Source: Planctomycetota bacterium | GTDB lineage: Bacteria > Planctomycetota > B15-G4 | Length of the DNA: 64,000 nucleotides | Assembly: GCA_029259695.1 (NCBI GenBank) | Contig: JAJDEQ010000164.1 | Location: forward strand, 34,555-98,554 | Direction: 5' to 3' | Shown: positions 53,194-61,767 of the stretch, one piece after another | Layout: every line of letters starts with the position of its first letter | Position numbering within the stretch: the stretch's first letter is position 1 | Translations under genes and position numbers: made by a program | The notes under the pieces: generated by a model | Database searches by the model: none | What the model saw: the letters and a program-made list of their open reading frames with translations, nothing else | What the model was told of the DNA's origin: nothing

Positions 53194-53955
53194 TCACTCG
53201 TGCTCCCAGCGTCCTTCCCAGAGACGCTGCTCGGCATCCGCCGGTTGCTCGCCGAGCACGAGGTAAGGCGTGGTGTCCCGGCGCGGGCGCGTGCGGGTCG
53301 TGAGGTCGAGCCCGCGGGCGCCATCAGGACCGGCGACGAAGCCGTGGCAGTAACCCGCATGCAGCGGAACGAGGTTGATCGTTCCGGGCACGAGGAGCTG
53401 ATCGGCGGTCTGTACGACCTCGAAGGCCTGCTCGGTCTCGAAGTCCGCCGGGCCGTTCAGCTCGTAGTTCGAGACGCGGGCCGCGCCCTCGAGTCCCAAC
53501 GTGACGACGTTGCCGTAGGTGTGCGCATGGGTGCGGATACGCCCGCCCGGGCCGATGCGCCAGTGCAGCACGATGAACGGATCGCCGCCCGGGTTGACCC
53601 CGATCGAGGCCTCGGGCCCCTGACCACTGGGGCGCATGTTCGGCACGCCGACCTCGCCCATGCGCACAGCGACGGCAGCCAGGGCGTGGAGGTAGCGACG
53701 CTCGCCCAGGGGGCTCTGGTCATCCACGAGCTGCTTCGCGACGGGCACGGCCTCGGCCAGGAACTCGTCGTACCCGAGCGCCGCGTCGCTCGCCAGACGC
53801 CGCCCGAGCGGGGTCGCAGCCGCCACTCCCGACGAGATCCCTCCGAACGCCACGGCCGCAGCCAACGTGCGCAACACGTCGCGCCGCTCGACGAGCACAC
53901 CCGGCTCGAGTTCGATTGCCTCCCCGATGGGAAACGTGCTCGGATCATGGTTCAT
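53194..53955 (-). CDS. Exported cupin-like protein
   Basis: A 253-residue protein from ATG 53955 (CAGGAG 6 bases upstream). After an acidic lead, ERRDVLRTLAAAVAFGGISSG looks like a signal segment with a Tat-like ERRD start, though the twin Arg pair lacks the full motif. The core RIGPGGRIRTHAHTYGNVVTLGLEG contains an HxH as in cupin motif 1, and LHAGYCHGF may be the second. The usual Glu of motif 1 is not obvious. It could be a dioxygenase-like or ligand-binding cupin. Divergent from the TPR-CHAT gene across 256 bp. Confidence 0.6.
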   Translation of the reverse strand: MNHDPSTFPIGEAIELEPGVLVERRDVLRTLAAAVAFGGISSGVAAATPLGRRLASDAALGYDEFLAEAVPVAKQLVDDQSPLGERRYLHALAAVAVRMGEVGVPNMRPSGQGPEASIGVNPGGDPFIVLHWRIGPGGRIRTHAHTYGNVVTLGLEGAARVSNYELNGPADFETEQAFEVVQTADQLLVPGTINLVPLHAGYCHGFVAGPDGARGLDLTTRTRPRRDTTPYLVLGEQPADAEQRLWEGRWEHE

Positions 53956-54211
53956 GCTGGGCTCCTGGTCGAGGGCACCTGATTCATCGCACCGTAGGTC
54001 CACTGCTTGCGGGCGTCCAGGCCGCCGTGGCGAGGTCGCCTGTCGCGGTGCCCAACGGCCATCGTGCGGTGGCGGCCGGAGACGCAGCACGGTCATCGCG
54101 AGCATGCTCCTTCCCGCGAGCGCACAGGGGATACAATCCGCTCTCCCGAGTGTTACGACCGCCGCTGATCGCGGCCGTCGACTCGACAAGGGCGTGCCAC
54201 CGGAGCTGATC

Positions 54212-57200
54212 ATGCTGGGCCTCGTCGCTACGGCCATCCTAGGCTCCGCTCTCGCAGCACTCCAACAGGTGGAGGACGCAAGCAGCGCAACCGCCGAGTT
54301 CCTCTTCGAACAAGGAGAGCGGCTCGCCCGCAGCGGTGATCTCGTCGAAGCGACGTCAGCCTTCGAGCGTGCGCTCTCGCTGCGCGAGCAGGAGCTGGGC
54401 CCCGAGCACCCCGACCTGGCATCCCCGATGGCAGCACTCGGTGCACTCCACCTGGCGGCGAGCGATCCCGACGCCGCAGGCCCGTTGCTGGAGCGGGCGC
54501 TCTCGATCCAGGAGACTGCGCTCGGCTCGACGCACCGACGCGTCGGGCGCACCGCCCAGTTGCTGGGCGTGCAGCGCACGCTCACGGGCCGCCACGCCGA
54601 AGCCGAGCAAATCCTCCTATGGGCGCTGTCGATCCTCGAGCACGAGCTGGGCCCCGAGCACCGCGATGTCGGTCGGACCCTCGGCCACCTGGCTCGCTCG
54701 CGAACCCACCAGGGTCGCCTGCCGCAAGCGAAAGCGGCTGCGGAGCGGTCGGTGCGCGTGCTCGAAGGCGCGCTGGGTGCCGACCACATCGAACTCGCCG
54801 CTGTCCTGGTCGACTTCGGCCGCAGCCTCTCCGACCTGGCACGCCATGGTGAGGCTCGGACCCAGCTCGAGCGTGCGTTGAGCATCTACGAGACCGCCGA
54901 CGATCCGGATGGTCGGGCGAGGGTCCTCGCCGAACTCGGGCAGGTGCTGATGGAGCTGGGGGACATCAAGGCCGCGCGGGGATGCTACGAGCGTGCGCTG
55001 TCGTTGCGGGAAGAGTCGCCGGACCCCGAGCGCGCCGTCATCGCCAAACTCCGCTCCCTGCTCGGCGTGACTGCCCATCGCGAGGGCCGGGTCGACACCG
55101 CCCGGCGTCTCCACGAGAGTGCGCTGCAGGAACTCGAAGCCGCCGTCGAGCCCGATGACCCACGGATCGCGACGAGTCTCACGGAACTCGGGGGGCTCCT
55201 GCTGGAGACCGGAGACGTGAGTGGCGCACGCACGCTGTTCGAGCGCGCGTGGGCGATCCGCTCGACGAGCCTGCCCCCCGATCACCCGACGCTGGCCGTG
55301 GCTTCGAACAACCTGGCTGTTGCGTTGCTGAGCAGCGGAGAGTACGCCGACGCCCGTGCGCTATGGGAGCGCGCACGACCGGCCCTGCACGACGCACTCG
55401 GACCCACCCACCCGCGCGTCACGCTGGTGGACAAGAACCTCGCCCTCCTGCGTCTGGCCGAGGGCGATCCTCACGGTGCGCATGCCGACCTCGTGGCCCT
55501 CGCCGCGCGCAACCTGCACCAGGTCGCCGCACAGCTCGCCACGACATCCGAGCGCGAGGGCCTGCAGTACATCCGGAGCCTCGACGGCGAACTCGATGCG
55601 CTCCTCTGCCCGGATCTGCTCGACGGCCCCGATGCCGTCATCGATGCCTACGAGATGATCCTGGCCTGGAAGAGTCAGGTGCTGCGAGCGCTGCAGCGAG
55701 GACGCGGAAGGCTACGTCGCGACCTGACCCCGGGCCAGATCGCGCGGCTCGACGAGTTGGGCAGGACGACGGCTACGCTGTCCCGGGTCGCCGCGGGTTG
55801 GTCGCGCATCGCGTCCGGCCTGCCTGGGCGGCGCATGCTGGCATCGAGGGAGGAACTGGAAGGGCTCGTCACCGCGCGCCGGCGACTGGAGCGCGAGTTG
55901 CTCGAGGCCCCGCTCGCACGCCCGCAGGAGGCTCCCTCGTGGGAGCAACTGCGCGACGCCCTGCCCCCCGCGACCGCGCTGGTCGACATCTTCTTGCAGC
56001 GCGTGCTCGTGCCCGATCGCACGAACGGACTGCTCCTGCGCAACCCGCAGGACGGGCACCACCTGGTTGCCTGGATCACGAGGCCGAAGGCCGCGCAGCC
56101 GGTGCGCGTCGACCTCGGGCCGAGCCGTGCCATCGCCACCGAGGCGCTCGCTGGAGGGCCCGCGGTCGGCGACCGTGGCGACAGCCTGGTGCGCGTACCT
56201 GCTCGAGGCGAGCGACTTCGAGGACTCGTCTGGGATCCGATCGCGCCCCACCTCGAAGGCGTCGAGACGGTGTTCTTCTCTCCCGACGGGATCCTGGCGG
56301 TGGTCTCGATGGGCGCGTTGCGCGATCGAGCCGGCCGGTTCCTCGTGGAAGACCGCGGCTTCGTGTACCTCACCGACCCCACGCTCATCACGCGGCGCGA
56401 CGAACCGGTCGCGGGTGAGCGGCGCCTCGTGGTCATGGGCGACGCGGACTTCGACGCGCTCGCCGACCCGTCAGCGCCCGCACCCGACGAGAACGCCGGC
56501 GACACCGGGACTGCGGCGCAGGCCGATGCCGGCGAACTGAGCTGGCTCGACCGTTACAACGCCAGGCTCGAGGAGCTGAAGCCCGGACGCGCCACCCCGG
56601 AGCGCTCCGCAGCGCAGGCCACCCCGCGGCTCGGGAGATTCGCCCCGCTCACCGGGACGGCGGCCGAGGCGCAGACCGTGCTCCGACTCCACCAGCAGCA
56701 GGATCCCAGCGCCCCACGCATCCTGCTCACAGGTGCTGAGGCCACCGAGGAGGCGCTCGTCCGCTGGGCGCCGACCGCGTCGACGCTGCACCTCGCGACC
56801 CACGGGTACTGCGACTCGAACGTCTTCAAGCAGCCGGCGGGAGCCATCAGGCTCTCGCTCCTCGACGACGACTTCCCCGGGTTGCTGTCCGGCATCGTCT
56901 GCGCCGGAGCCAACTTCGAGCGGCACGCTTCCCTCGCCGACGGTCGACTGACCGCCGAGGAGATCGGGTGGCTCGACCTCGCTCACGTCGACCTGGTCGT
57001 GCTCTCTGCCTGCGACACGGGGGTCGGCCGCGCGGAGGTCGCCGCCGAAGGACACATCGGGTTGCGGCGCGCCTTCCTCGTGGCCGGTGCGCACACGGTG
57101 ATCTCGTCGCTGTGGGCGGTGCCCGACGAAGACACCGTCGCCTTCATGGAACGCTTCTATCGTCACCACTGGAAGGGCGGGTTGGGCAAGCACGAGGCCT

Positions 57201-57304
57201 TGAGGCAGGCCCAGCTCGAGACACTCGCAGACAACCGGGAGCGTTCCGGCCTCCCGGGCGTCGAGACCTGGGGCGCCTTCGTCCTCGATGGCGACTGGCG
57301 CTGA
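54212..57304 (+). CDS. TPR-CHAT domain protein (caspase-like protease fold)
   Basis: A 1030-residue protein. ATG 54212 follows GGAG by 8 bases. An N-terminal hydrophobic segment (MLGLVATAILGSALAALQ) implies export or membrane anchoring. Residues about 30-430 hold some nine TPR units of the 42-residue kinesin-light-chain type (LxxxERALSLREQELGPEHPD). The C-terminal half is a CHAT domain (separase/caspase relative): catalytic His864 in LHLATHGYCD and Cys934 in VVLSACDTG, then RAFLVAGAHTVISSLWAVPD and GVETWGAFVLDGDW. In other systems TPR-CHAT proteases are effectors cleaving partner proteins (e.g. gasdermins or with type III-E CRISPR); no partner gene of that sort is adjacent here. Extracytoplasmic placement is unusual for a defence effector. 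Confidence 0.9.
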   Translation: MLGLVATAILGSALAALQQVEDASSATAEFLFEQGERLARSGDLVEATSAFERALSLREQELGPEHPDLASPMAALGALHLAASDPDAAGPLLERALSIQETALGSTHRRVGRTAQLLGVQRTLTGRHAEAEQILLWALSILEHELGPEHRDVGRTLGHLARSRTHQGRLPQAKAAAERSVRVLEGALGADHIELAAVLVDFGRSLSDLARHGEARTQLERALSIYETADDPDGRARVLAELGQVLMELGDIKAARGCYERALSLREESPDPERAVIAKLRSLLGVTAHREGRVDTARRLHESALQELEAAVEPDDPRIATSLTELGGLLLETGDVSGARTLFERAWAIRSTSLPPDHPTLAVASNNLAVALLSSGEYADARALWERARPALHDALGPTHPRVTLVDKNLALLRLAEGDPHGAHADLVALAARNLHQVAAQLATTSEREGLQYIRSLDGELDALLCPDLLDGPDAVIDAYEMILAWKSQVLRALQRGRGRLRRDLTPGQIARLDELGRTTATLSRVAAGWSRIASGLPGRRMLASREELEGLVTARRRLERELLEAPLARPQEAPSWEQLRDALPPATALVDIFLQRVLVPDRTNGLLLRNPQDGHHLVAWITRPKAAQPVRVDLGPSRAIATEALAGGPAVGDRGDSLVRVPARGERLRGLVWDPIAPHLEGVETVFFSPDGILAVVSMGALRDRAGRFLVEDRGFVYLTDPTLITRRDEPVAGERRLVVMGDADFDALADPSAPAPDENAGDTGTAAQADAGELSWLDRYNARLEELKPGRATPERSAAQATPRLGRFAPLTGTAAEAQTVLRLHQQQDPSAPRILLTGAEATEEALVRWAPTASTLHLATHGYCDSNVFKQPAGAIRLSLLDDDFPGLLSGIVCAGANFERHASLADGRLTAEEIGWLDLAHVDLVVLSACDTGVGRAEVAAEGHIGLRRAFLVAGAHTVISSLWAVPDEDTVAFMERFYRHHWKGGLGKHEALRQAQLETLADNRERSGLPGVETWGAFVLDGDWR

Positions 57305-57361
57305 CTTCGCGGGATGCGAACACCGGGACGGCGGTCGTCTCGGGTTGCCGAAGCAGCCCCT

Positions 57362-57967
57362 TCACCGGATCGGCACGTTGCTCACGAGTTGATTCACGGT
57401 GTTCGTGATGCGCGCGCGGCGCACGTCGAACGGGAGGTCGGGCTCGGCCAGGATCTGGGCGGCGCCACGCCAGACGAGCGCGGTCGTGTCGGACTTGAAG
57501 ATCACCATGGCCAGGCTGCCCTTGCCGTGGGTCGAGTTGAGTCCGGTCATGCCGGGGTTCACGCCGAAGCGACGCATGATGTCGACGTCGGACATGTCGG
57601 CGTCGAGCGCGGCGACGAAGCCCAGTTGCACGTCGGACCGGGAGGAACCGGACGGGGTCCAGCCGCGGGCGCGCATGGCGTCCTCGACCGCCCGGCGCAG
57701 GAGCGACTCCACCGCACGGGCATCGGGTAGCTTGCCGCTGTCGATCACACCCGAGCCGCGCATCCAGGCGAACGTGCCCTGGGAGGGGATCGGTGAGCCC
57801 GGCCCGTTCACGCCGGCGACGGAGACCTGCTTGAGCTGGGTCGACAGGTCGTCGTAGGAGGTCGCGCCGCAGCCGACCGTCGCGAGCATCAGCGTCACGG
57901 CGGCGAGCCACGACACCCGCGGCGCGGCCCGGGCGACAGCGCTCTTCGAACTGGTCCTGCGCGTCAT
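57362..57967 (-). CDS. DUF4136 lipoprotein
   Basis: A 201-residue lipoprotein from ATG 57967, with lipobox (VTLMLATVGC). DUF4136 hallmarks are visible: a FAWM motif after the N-terminal strand, VESLLRRAVEDAMRARGW (the helix making a C-terminal-like RGW), SDVQLGFVAALD and ALVWRGAAQ. The family is periplasmic or outer-membrane associated, with no known role. The leader contains a 10-bp stem hairpin (57995-58019) 28 bp before the start. Divergent from the AsmA-like gene; tail to tail with the CHAT gene. Confidence 0.8.
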   Translation of the reverse strand: MTRRTSSKSAVARAAPRVSWLAAVTLMLATVGCGATSYDDLSTQLKQVSVAGVNGPGSPIPSQGTFAWMRGSGVIDSGKLPDARAVESLLRRAVEDAMRARGWTPSGSSRSDVQLGFVAALDADMSDVDIMRRFGVNPGMTGLNSTHGKGSLAMVIFKSDTTALVWRGAAQILAEPDLPFDVRRARITNTVNQLVSNVPIR

Positions 57968-58347
57968 CGTCTCGAGCCTCTGGAACGGAGCATCGGGCCG
58001 GCGCCGCGTGCGCCGGCCCCGCACCCTACTCCAGGAGTGGACGGCGAACGAGACCGGCGGGCGACCGCACTCCGGGCCGAAACAGCCCCGCCCGGCGCCT
58101 CGGAATGAACCACGAGATCCGCCCCTGCCCGCCGATTCCCGCACGCGGCCGTCAGTTCGCACGTCGGGATCGCCGCTCCCCTGTCGATTCCGTGAGTCGT
58201 CGCGGCGAAGGGCGATCGGCGGCCCTCCCGGCCCCCCGCCGGAGTTACACTTCGGGCTTCGAAACCGAACTCGACTTGTCGTGCCCCGGGCGGGCACCCG
58301 AGTTCGGGCAGATGCTGGGACAGCGTTCCCACAGGGAAGGTATTGGA
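57968..58347. other. 380-bp divergent intergenic region
   Basis: Separates the DUF4136 gene (minus) from the AsmA-like gene (plus) and should contain promoters for both. It holds the 57995-58019 hairpin. No coding region is supported, although frames stay open by composition. Confidence 0.5.
57995..58019. repeat. 10-bp inverted repeat in DUF4136 leader
   Basis: GGGCCGGCGC (57995-58004), CGCGT, GCGCCGGCCC (58010-58019): a perfect GC-only stem, 28 bp upstream of the DUF4136 start codon and so probably transcribed in its leader. It could be regulatory, or simply compositional. Confidence 0.7.
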
Positions 58348-59229
58348 ATGAAGAAGCTCCTCATGTTCGTGCTCGTGCTGGTCATCGCCGGGGGAGCCTT
58401 CCTCTACCTGCGCGGCGGCTCGCTGGTCCAGGGCATCATCGAGAAGGTCGGCAGCGACGTGACCCAGGTGCCGGTGACGCTCGACGGCGTCGACCTGTCA
58501 CTGACCGAGAAGAAGGTCGGCCTGCGCGGCCTGACCGTGGCCAACCCGGCCGGCTTCGAGAGCGATCACGCCTTCGCCCTCGGTGAAGTCAGCGTCTCGC
58601 TCAACTCGGTGAGCGGCGACATGGTGGCGATCAAGGAAGTGCTGATCGACGCCCCCAGCGTGATCTACGAAGTGAAGACCGACGGCGGCAGCAACATCGA
58701 CGTGATCTCGAGCAACATCGAGAAGTACGCCGGTTCGGGCGGCGGCGAAGAGGCCACCACCGAAGAGGGCGGCGAGGGACCGAAGATCACCATCGACGAC
58801 GTCTACATCCGCAACGTCCAGGTCGCCGTCAGTACGCCGCTGCTCGCCGGTCAGGAGATCGGCACCAAGCTGCCCGAGATCCACCTGGAGGACATCGGCA
58901 AGGACGACGGCGGCGCGAGCCCGGCCGAGGTGGCCCAGAAGATCCTCGACGCGATCACCAAGGGTGTGAACGTCGGCATCGCCGACATCGACCTGGACGC
59001 CATCATGGCCGACGCCCAGGCCCAGCTCGACGCGGCCGCCGGCAAGCTCACCGAGGCGGTCGACGACGTCACCAAGCAGGCGACCCAGGCCGTCGACGAT
59101 GCCAAGCAGGACGCGGCCAAGGCGGTCGACGACGCCAAGCAGGACGCGGCCAAGTCCGTCGACGATGCCAAGAAGAAGGCCAGCGACGCGCTCGGCGGTC
59201 TGTTCGGCGGCAAGAAGAAGGACGGCTGA
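58348..59229 (+). CDS. AsmA-like protein with 11-residue repeat tail
   Basis: A 293-residue protein from ATG 58348 with an N-terminal anchor (LLMFVLVLVIAGGAFLYL). Residues about 25-115 read VTLDGVDLSLTEKKVGLRGLTVANPAGF and LGEVSVSLNSVSGDMVAIKEVLI, the pattern of AsmA/DUF748-type envelope proteins (bridge-like lipid transport family). From about 235 the chain becomes an amphipathic helix made of 11-residue repeats (AVDDAKQDAAK), ending GGLFGGKKKDG. Such 11-mers occur in apolipoprotein- and LEA-like helices that lie on membranes. Possibly a small inner-membrane-anchored lipid handler; role inferred. Confidence 0.72.
   Translation: MKKLLMFVLVLVIAGGAFLYLRGGSLVQGIIEKVGSDVTQVPVTLDGVDLSLTEKKVGLRGLTVANPAGFESDHAFALGEVSVSLNSVSGDMVAIKEVLIDAPSVIYEVKTDGGSNIDVISSNIEKYAGSGGGEEATTEEGGEGPKITIDDVYIRNVQVAVSTPLLAGQEIGTKLPEIHLEDIGKDDGGASPAEVAQKILDAITKGVNVGIADIDLDAIMADAQAQLDAAAGKLTEAVDDVTKQATQAVDDAKQDAAKAVDDAKQDAAKSVDDAKKKASDALGGLFGGKKKDG
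59056..59187 (+). repeat. Four 33-bp coding repeats (11-residue units)
   Basis: Units at 59056-59088, 59089-59121, 59122-59154 and 59155-59187 inside the AsmA-like gene. The two middle ones are nearly identical (differing mainly in GCC/GCG and GAT/GAC codons) and encode AVDDAKQDAAK. Recent duplication is likely. Confidence 0.85.
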
Positions 59230-59326
59230 GCCACGTCCCTTCGAGCCCGGACCCGCCGCGGTTCGGAGTTCGCAGGGGCGGAGGGTCCGCTCGGTCCGGG
59301 CCGGGGGCGCGCGACGCGCTGTTGCG

Positions 59327-61603
59327 TCAGCGCCCCCCGCTCGACAGGGCGCGCAGGTAGCGGCGCCAGCGATCGTCGTCCCACTCGGAGTCGTCCCACT
59401 CGGGGTCGTCGCCCCCGGGGTTGGCTCCCACAGCGGCATCGGGCCGGCGCAGGCCCCGCTCGAAGCCGATGCGCACGGCCGTGCGGCGCGCGCGTTCCTG
59501 CAGCCGCTCGTAGAGCTGGTCCACGAACTGGATCGCCACCGCGTCGTCGCACGCCGGCGGCATGCTGAGGTGCTCCAACGCCGTGCCCGTGGCGAGTCGC
59601 CCATCGAGCAGCCGGCGCGCCGTCTCCCGGGGGTGCGTGTACACACCGTCGCCGTCGACGTCGAGGTAGACCGGGTTGGTCGCGGCGAGCGTGAAGGGTG
59701 CCTTCATCGGCCACCAGGGGCCGGTCACCTCGTCGCCGGTGACGACGCACACGAGCCACTGATCGTGAGCGTGCGCGATGGGCAGCTCGAACTCGAGCCA
59801 GGTGTCGAGCGGCTGCCCTTCGGACGCGGGTAGCTCCCGCACCGCGACAGCCTCGCCGTTCAGGAACACTCGCGCTTCACGTGCCGTCACCCACGACGGC
59901 GCCGCCACGCGCAGTGCCACGGGCAGCGTTGCGGGCAGCGTCGCGACCGGCCCTGCTCCGTTCCCCAGCGGGCCATCCGATGCGCCGCCCTGTGCCGAAG
60001 CGCCCCGGAGCGGCACGAGGTCACCGACGGCGTAGCTCCCGTCCACCCTCACGTCGGCGATCAGGCCGAGGCTGATCGTGGTGCGGCCGGCCGCGATCAG
60101 GTCGGACGCAGCGTCCACGTCGATGGCCGCCGGATCGTCGCTGGGCGACGGCACGTACGTGCGCCCCTGTCCCACCACCGCGCCCACCGTGTGGGAGTCG
60201 GACGAGCCCACCGCGACGATCGACTCGCCGCGATTCAACAGGGCGAACCAGTCCCGGAACAGCATGTACGGATCGGCGTGACTCTCGGACGAGTTGACCA
60301 GCTCCATCGCGTCGAAGTGGAACGGCGTCGCGGTGGCGCGGGCACCGGTGAACGGGTCCAGACCGAAGACCGCGTAGGGGCCGCTCTCGATCGACGGCCA
60401 GCGCGGATGGTTGAGCACGATGGCCCGGGCGCCCGCGTCGCGCATGCCCTGGACCAGCGCCACCCAGTCGGTGAGCTGCCACGGCGGCAGCTCGCCGTCG
60501 GGATCCAGCGGGAACGCGTTGAAGTGCCCGTTGTCGGTGGTCACCTCGTTGCCCACGACCGAGGTGTAGTACGGGTCGAGCCCCAGCTCGTGCTGCAGCG
60601 GGCGGTAGTCGGTGTGGTGGTTGTGGTCCGTGGCGATGGCCAGCTCCACGCCCTCGCCGGCGAGCGTCACCAGGCGCTCGGGAACCGAAGCATCGCCGTG
60701 CCCGCTGTAGGTGAGCGTGTGCACGTGCGTGTCGCAGGCCACGTAGCCGGTGGTGTCCACTTCGCGGCGCAGGGAGAGCGACACCTGTCGGGGCGTCGGG
60801 ATGCCGGCGTCACCGCGCTCGCCGCTCTCCTCGCCAGCGGCCTCGAGCTCGTCGGCACCCAGCGTGAGCTCGACCTGGTCCATGCTCCACTCGGTGCCAC
60901 GGCTGGCGTAGAGCGCGTACTCGCCGGCTTGCAACTCGATCGTCGCGTCGCCGATCAGGTACACGATGCCGTCGCGCACGGCGGTGAGCGCGCCCGGGTC
61001 GCCGAAGATCTGCGCCCGGCCGGAGCCGCGGCGCACGATCGTCACCCGCGCGGGGGAGGGGGCGCCCGTGTCGGCATCGGTGACCTCGATCCGCACCGGC
61101 CGTAGCCCCAACGCATCGCGCACCGAAGCCTGCGCCACCCGCAGGTTGCCGAAGGTGATGTCGTCGGTGCCGGAGAGCGACTCGATCACGAGCACGTTGA
61201 CACCGTCGACGCAGACGCCGGCGGGCACGGCGTAGGCCACTTCGCGGACCGCCTTGTAGCGGGTGAGCGGGCCGATGTCGACGTCGTTCAGGGTCATGCG
61301 CCAGTTGTCGTCCACGTCGCGCTGCTGCAACAGCAGACACCACTCGCCGCTGTTGGCTTCGCTCTCGAACGACAGCGTCCACAGGTTGCCCTCGGGTTCG
61401 GCCGACGCCTCGGTCCACTCCGGGACCTCGTCGTCGCCGAGATGGTGGTAACCCGCGTCGAGCACGCGCAGCTCGTCGTCGGTCGTCGACTCCTGTTCCG
61501 TCTCGACCGGTGCCTGAAGAACCAGCGGAGAGGCGGACAACGACGGACAGAGCAGCAGCGCTCCCGCCAACGAGAATCCCGCGAACAAGGACGTCAGGCA
61601 CAT
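59327..61603 (-). CDS. CehA/McbA family PHP-type metallohydrolase, secreted
   Basis: A 758-residue exported protein from ATG 61603 (GGAGGA 9 bases upstream), signal peptide ending SLSAS. The N-terminal 270 residues are beta-rich: a galactose-binding-like region and a carboxypeptidase-regulatory-like part (RIEVTDADTGAPSPARVTI). The PHP metal-site motifs are complete: DTHVHT, ATDHNHHTDY, GNEVTTDNGHF, VLNHPRWPS and GSSDSHT. The family includes the carbaryl hydrolase CehA and phosphodiesterases. A C-terminal region with LDVDGDGVY-like calcium loop precedes an acidic tail (DDPEWDDSEWDDDRW). Substrate unknown. Confidence 0.85.
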   Translation of the reverse strand: MCLTSLFAGFSLAGALLLCPSLSASPLVLQAPVETEQESTTDDELRVLDAGYHHLGDDEVPEWTEASAEPEGNLWTLSFESEANSGEWCLLLQQRDVDDNWRMTLNDVDIGPLTRYKAVREVAYAVPAGVCVDGVNVLVIESLSGTDDITFGNLRVAQASVRDALGLRPVRIEVTDADTGAPSPARVTIVRRGSGRAQIFGDPGALTAVRDGIVYLIGDATIELQAGEYALYASRGTEWSMDQVELTLGADELEAAGEESGERGDAGIPTPRQVSLSLRREVDTTGYVACDTHVHTLTYSGHGDASVPERLVTLAGEGVELAIATDHNHHTDYRPLQHELGLDPYYTSVVGNEVTTDNGHFNAFPLDPDGELPPWQLTDWVALVQGMRDAGARAIVLNHPRWPSIESGPYAVFGLDPFTGARATATPFHFDAMELVNSSESHADPYMLFRDWFALLNRGESIVAVGSSDSHTVGAVVGQGRTYVPSPSDDPAAIDVDAASDLIAAGRTTISLGLIADVRVDGSYAVGDLVPLRGASAQGGASDGPLGNGAGPVATLPATLPVALRVAAPSWVTAREARVFLNGEAVAVRELPASEGQPLDTWLEFELPIAHAHDQWLVCVVTGDEVTGPWWPMKAPFTLAATNPVYLDVDGDGVYTHPRETARRLLDGRLATGTALEHLSMPPACDDAVAIQFVDQLYERLQERARRTAVRIGFERGLRRPDAAVGANPGGDDPEWDDSEWDDDRWRRYLRALSSGGR

Positions 61604-61767
61604 GGGCAGGGTTCCTCCGGTGACCGGCCGAGCGTAACGGCCGACGCGCCCCCCGACGATTCCCTTCCTCCGCCGACCCGGCGGCACCGATCGACCCGGC
61701 ACCCCTCGGCATCTCGCAGCACCGGGTCACAGCGCCGATCGCCGCGCGGCGCCGCGCCGCGCCGAAG

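Noticed and set aside
53956..54885. Upstream extension of the cupin-like gene to 54885
   Set aside because: The extension is antisense to the TPR-CHAT gene; ATG 53955 has a good ribosome site.
46205..57304. Treating SIR2-DeoRC and TPR-CHAT as one defence island
   Set aside because: They are 6.5 kb apart with secreted-protein genes between, on opposite strands, and without integrase, restriction or other defence genes.
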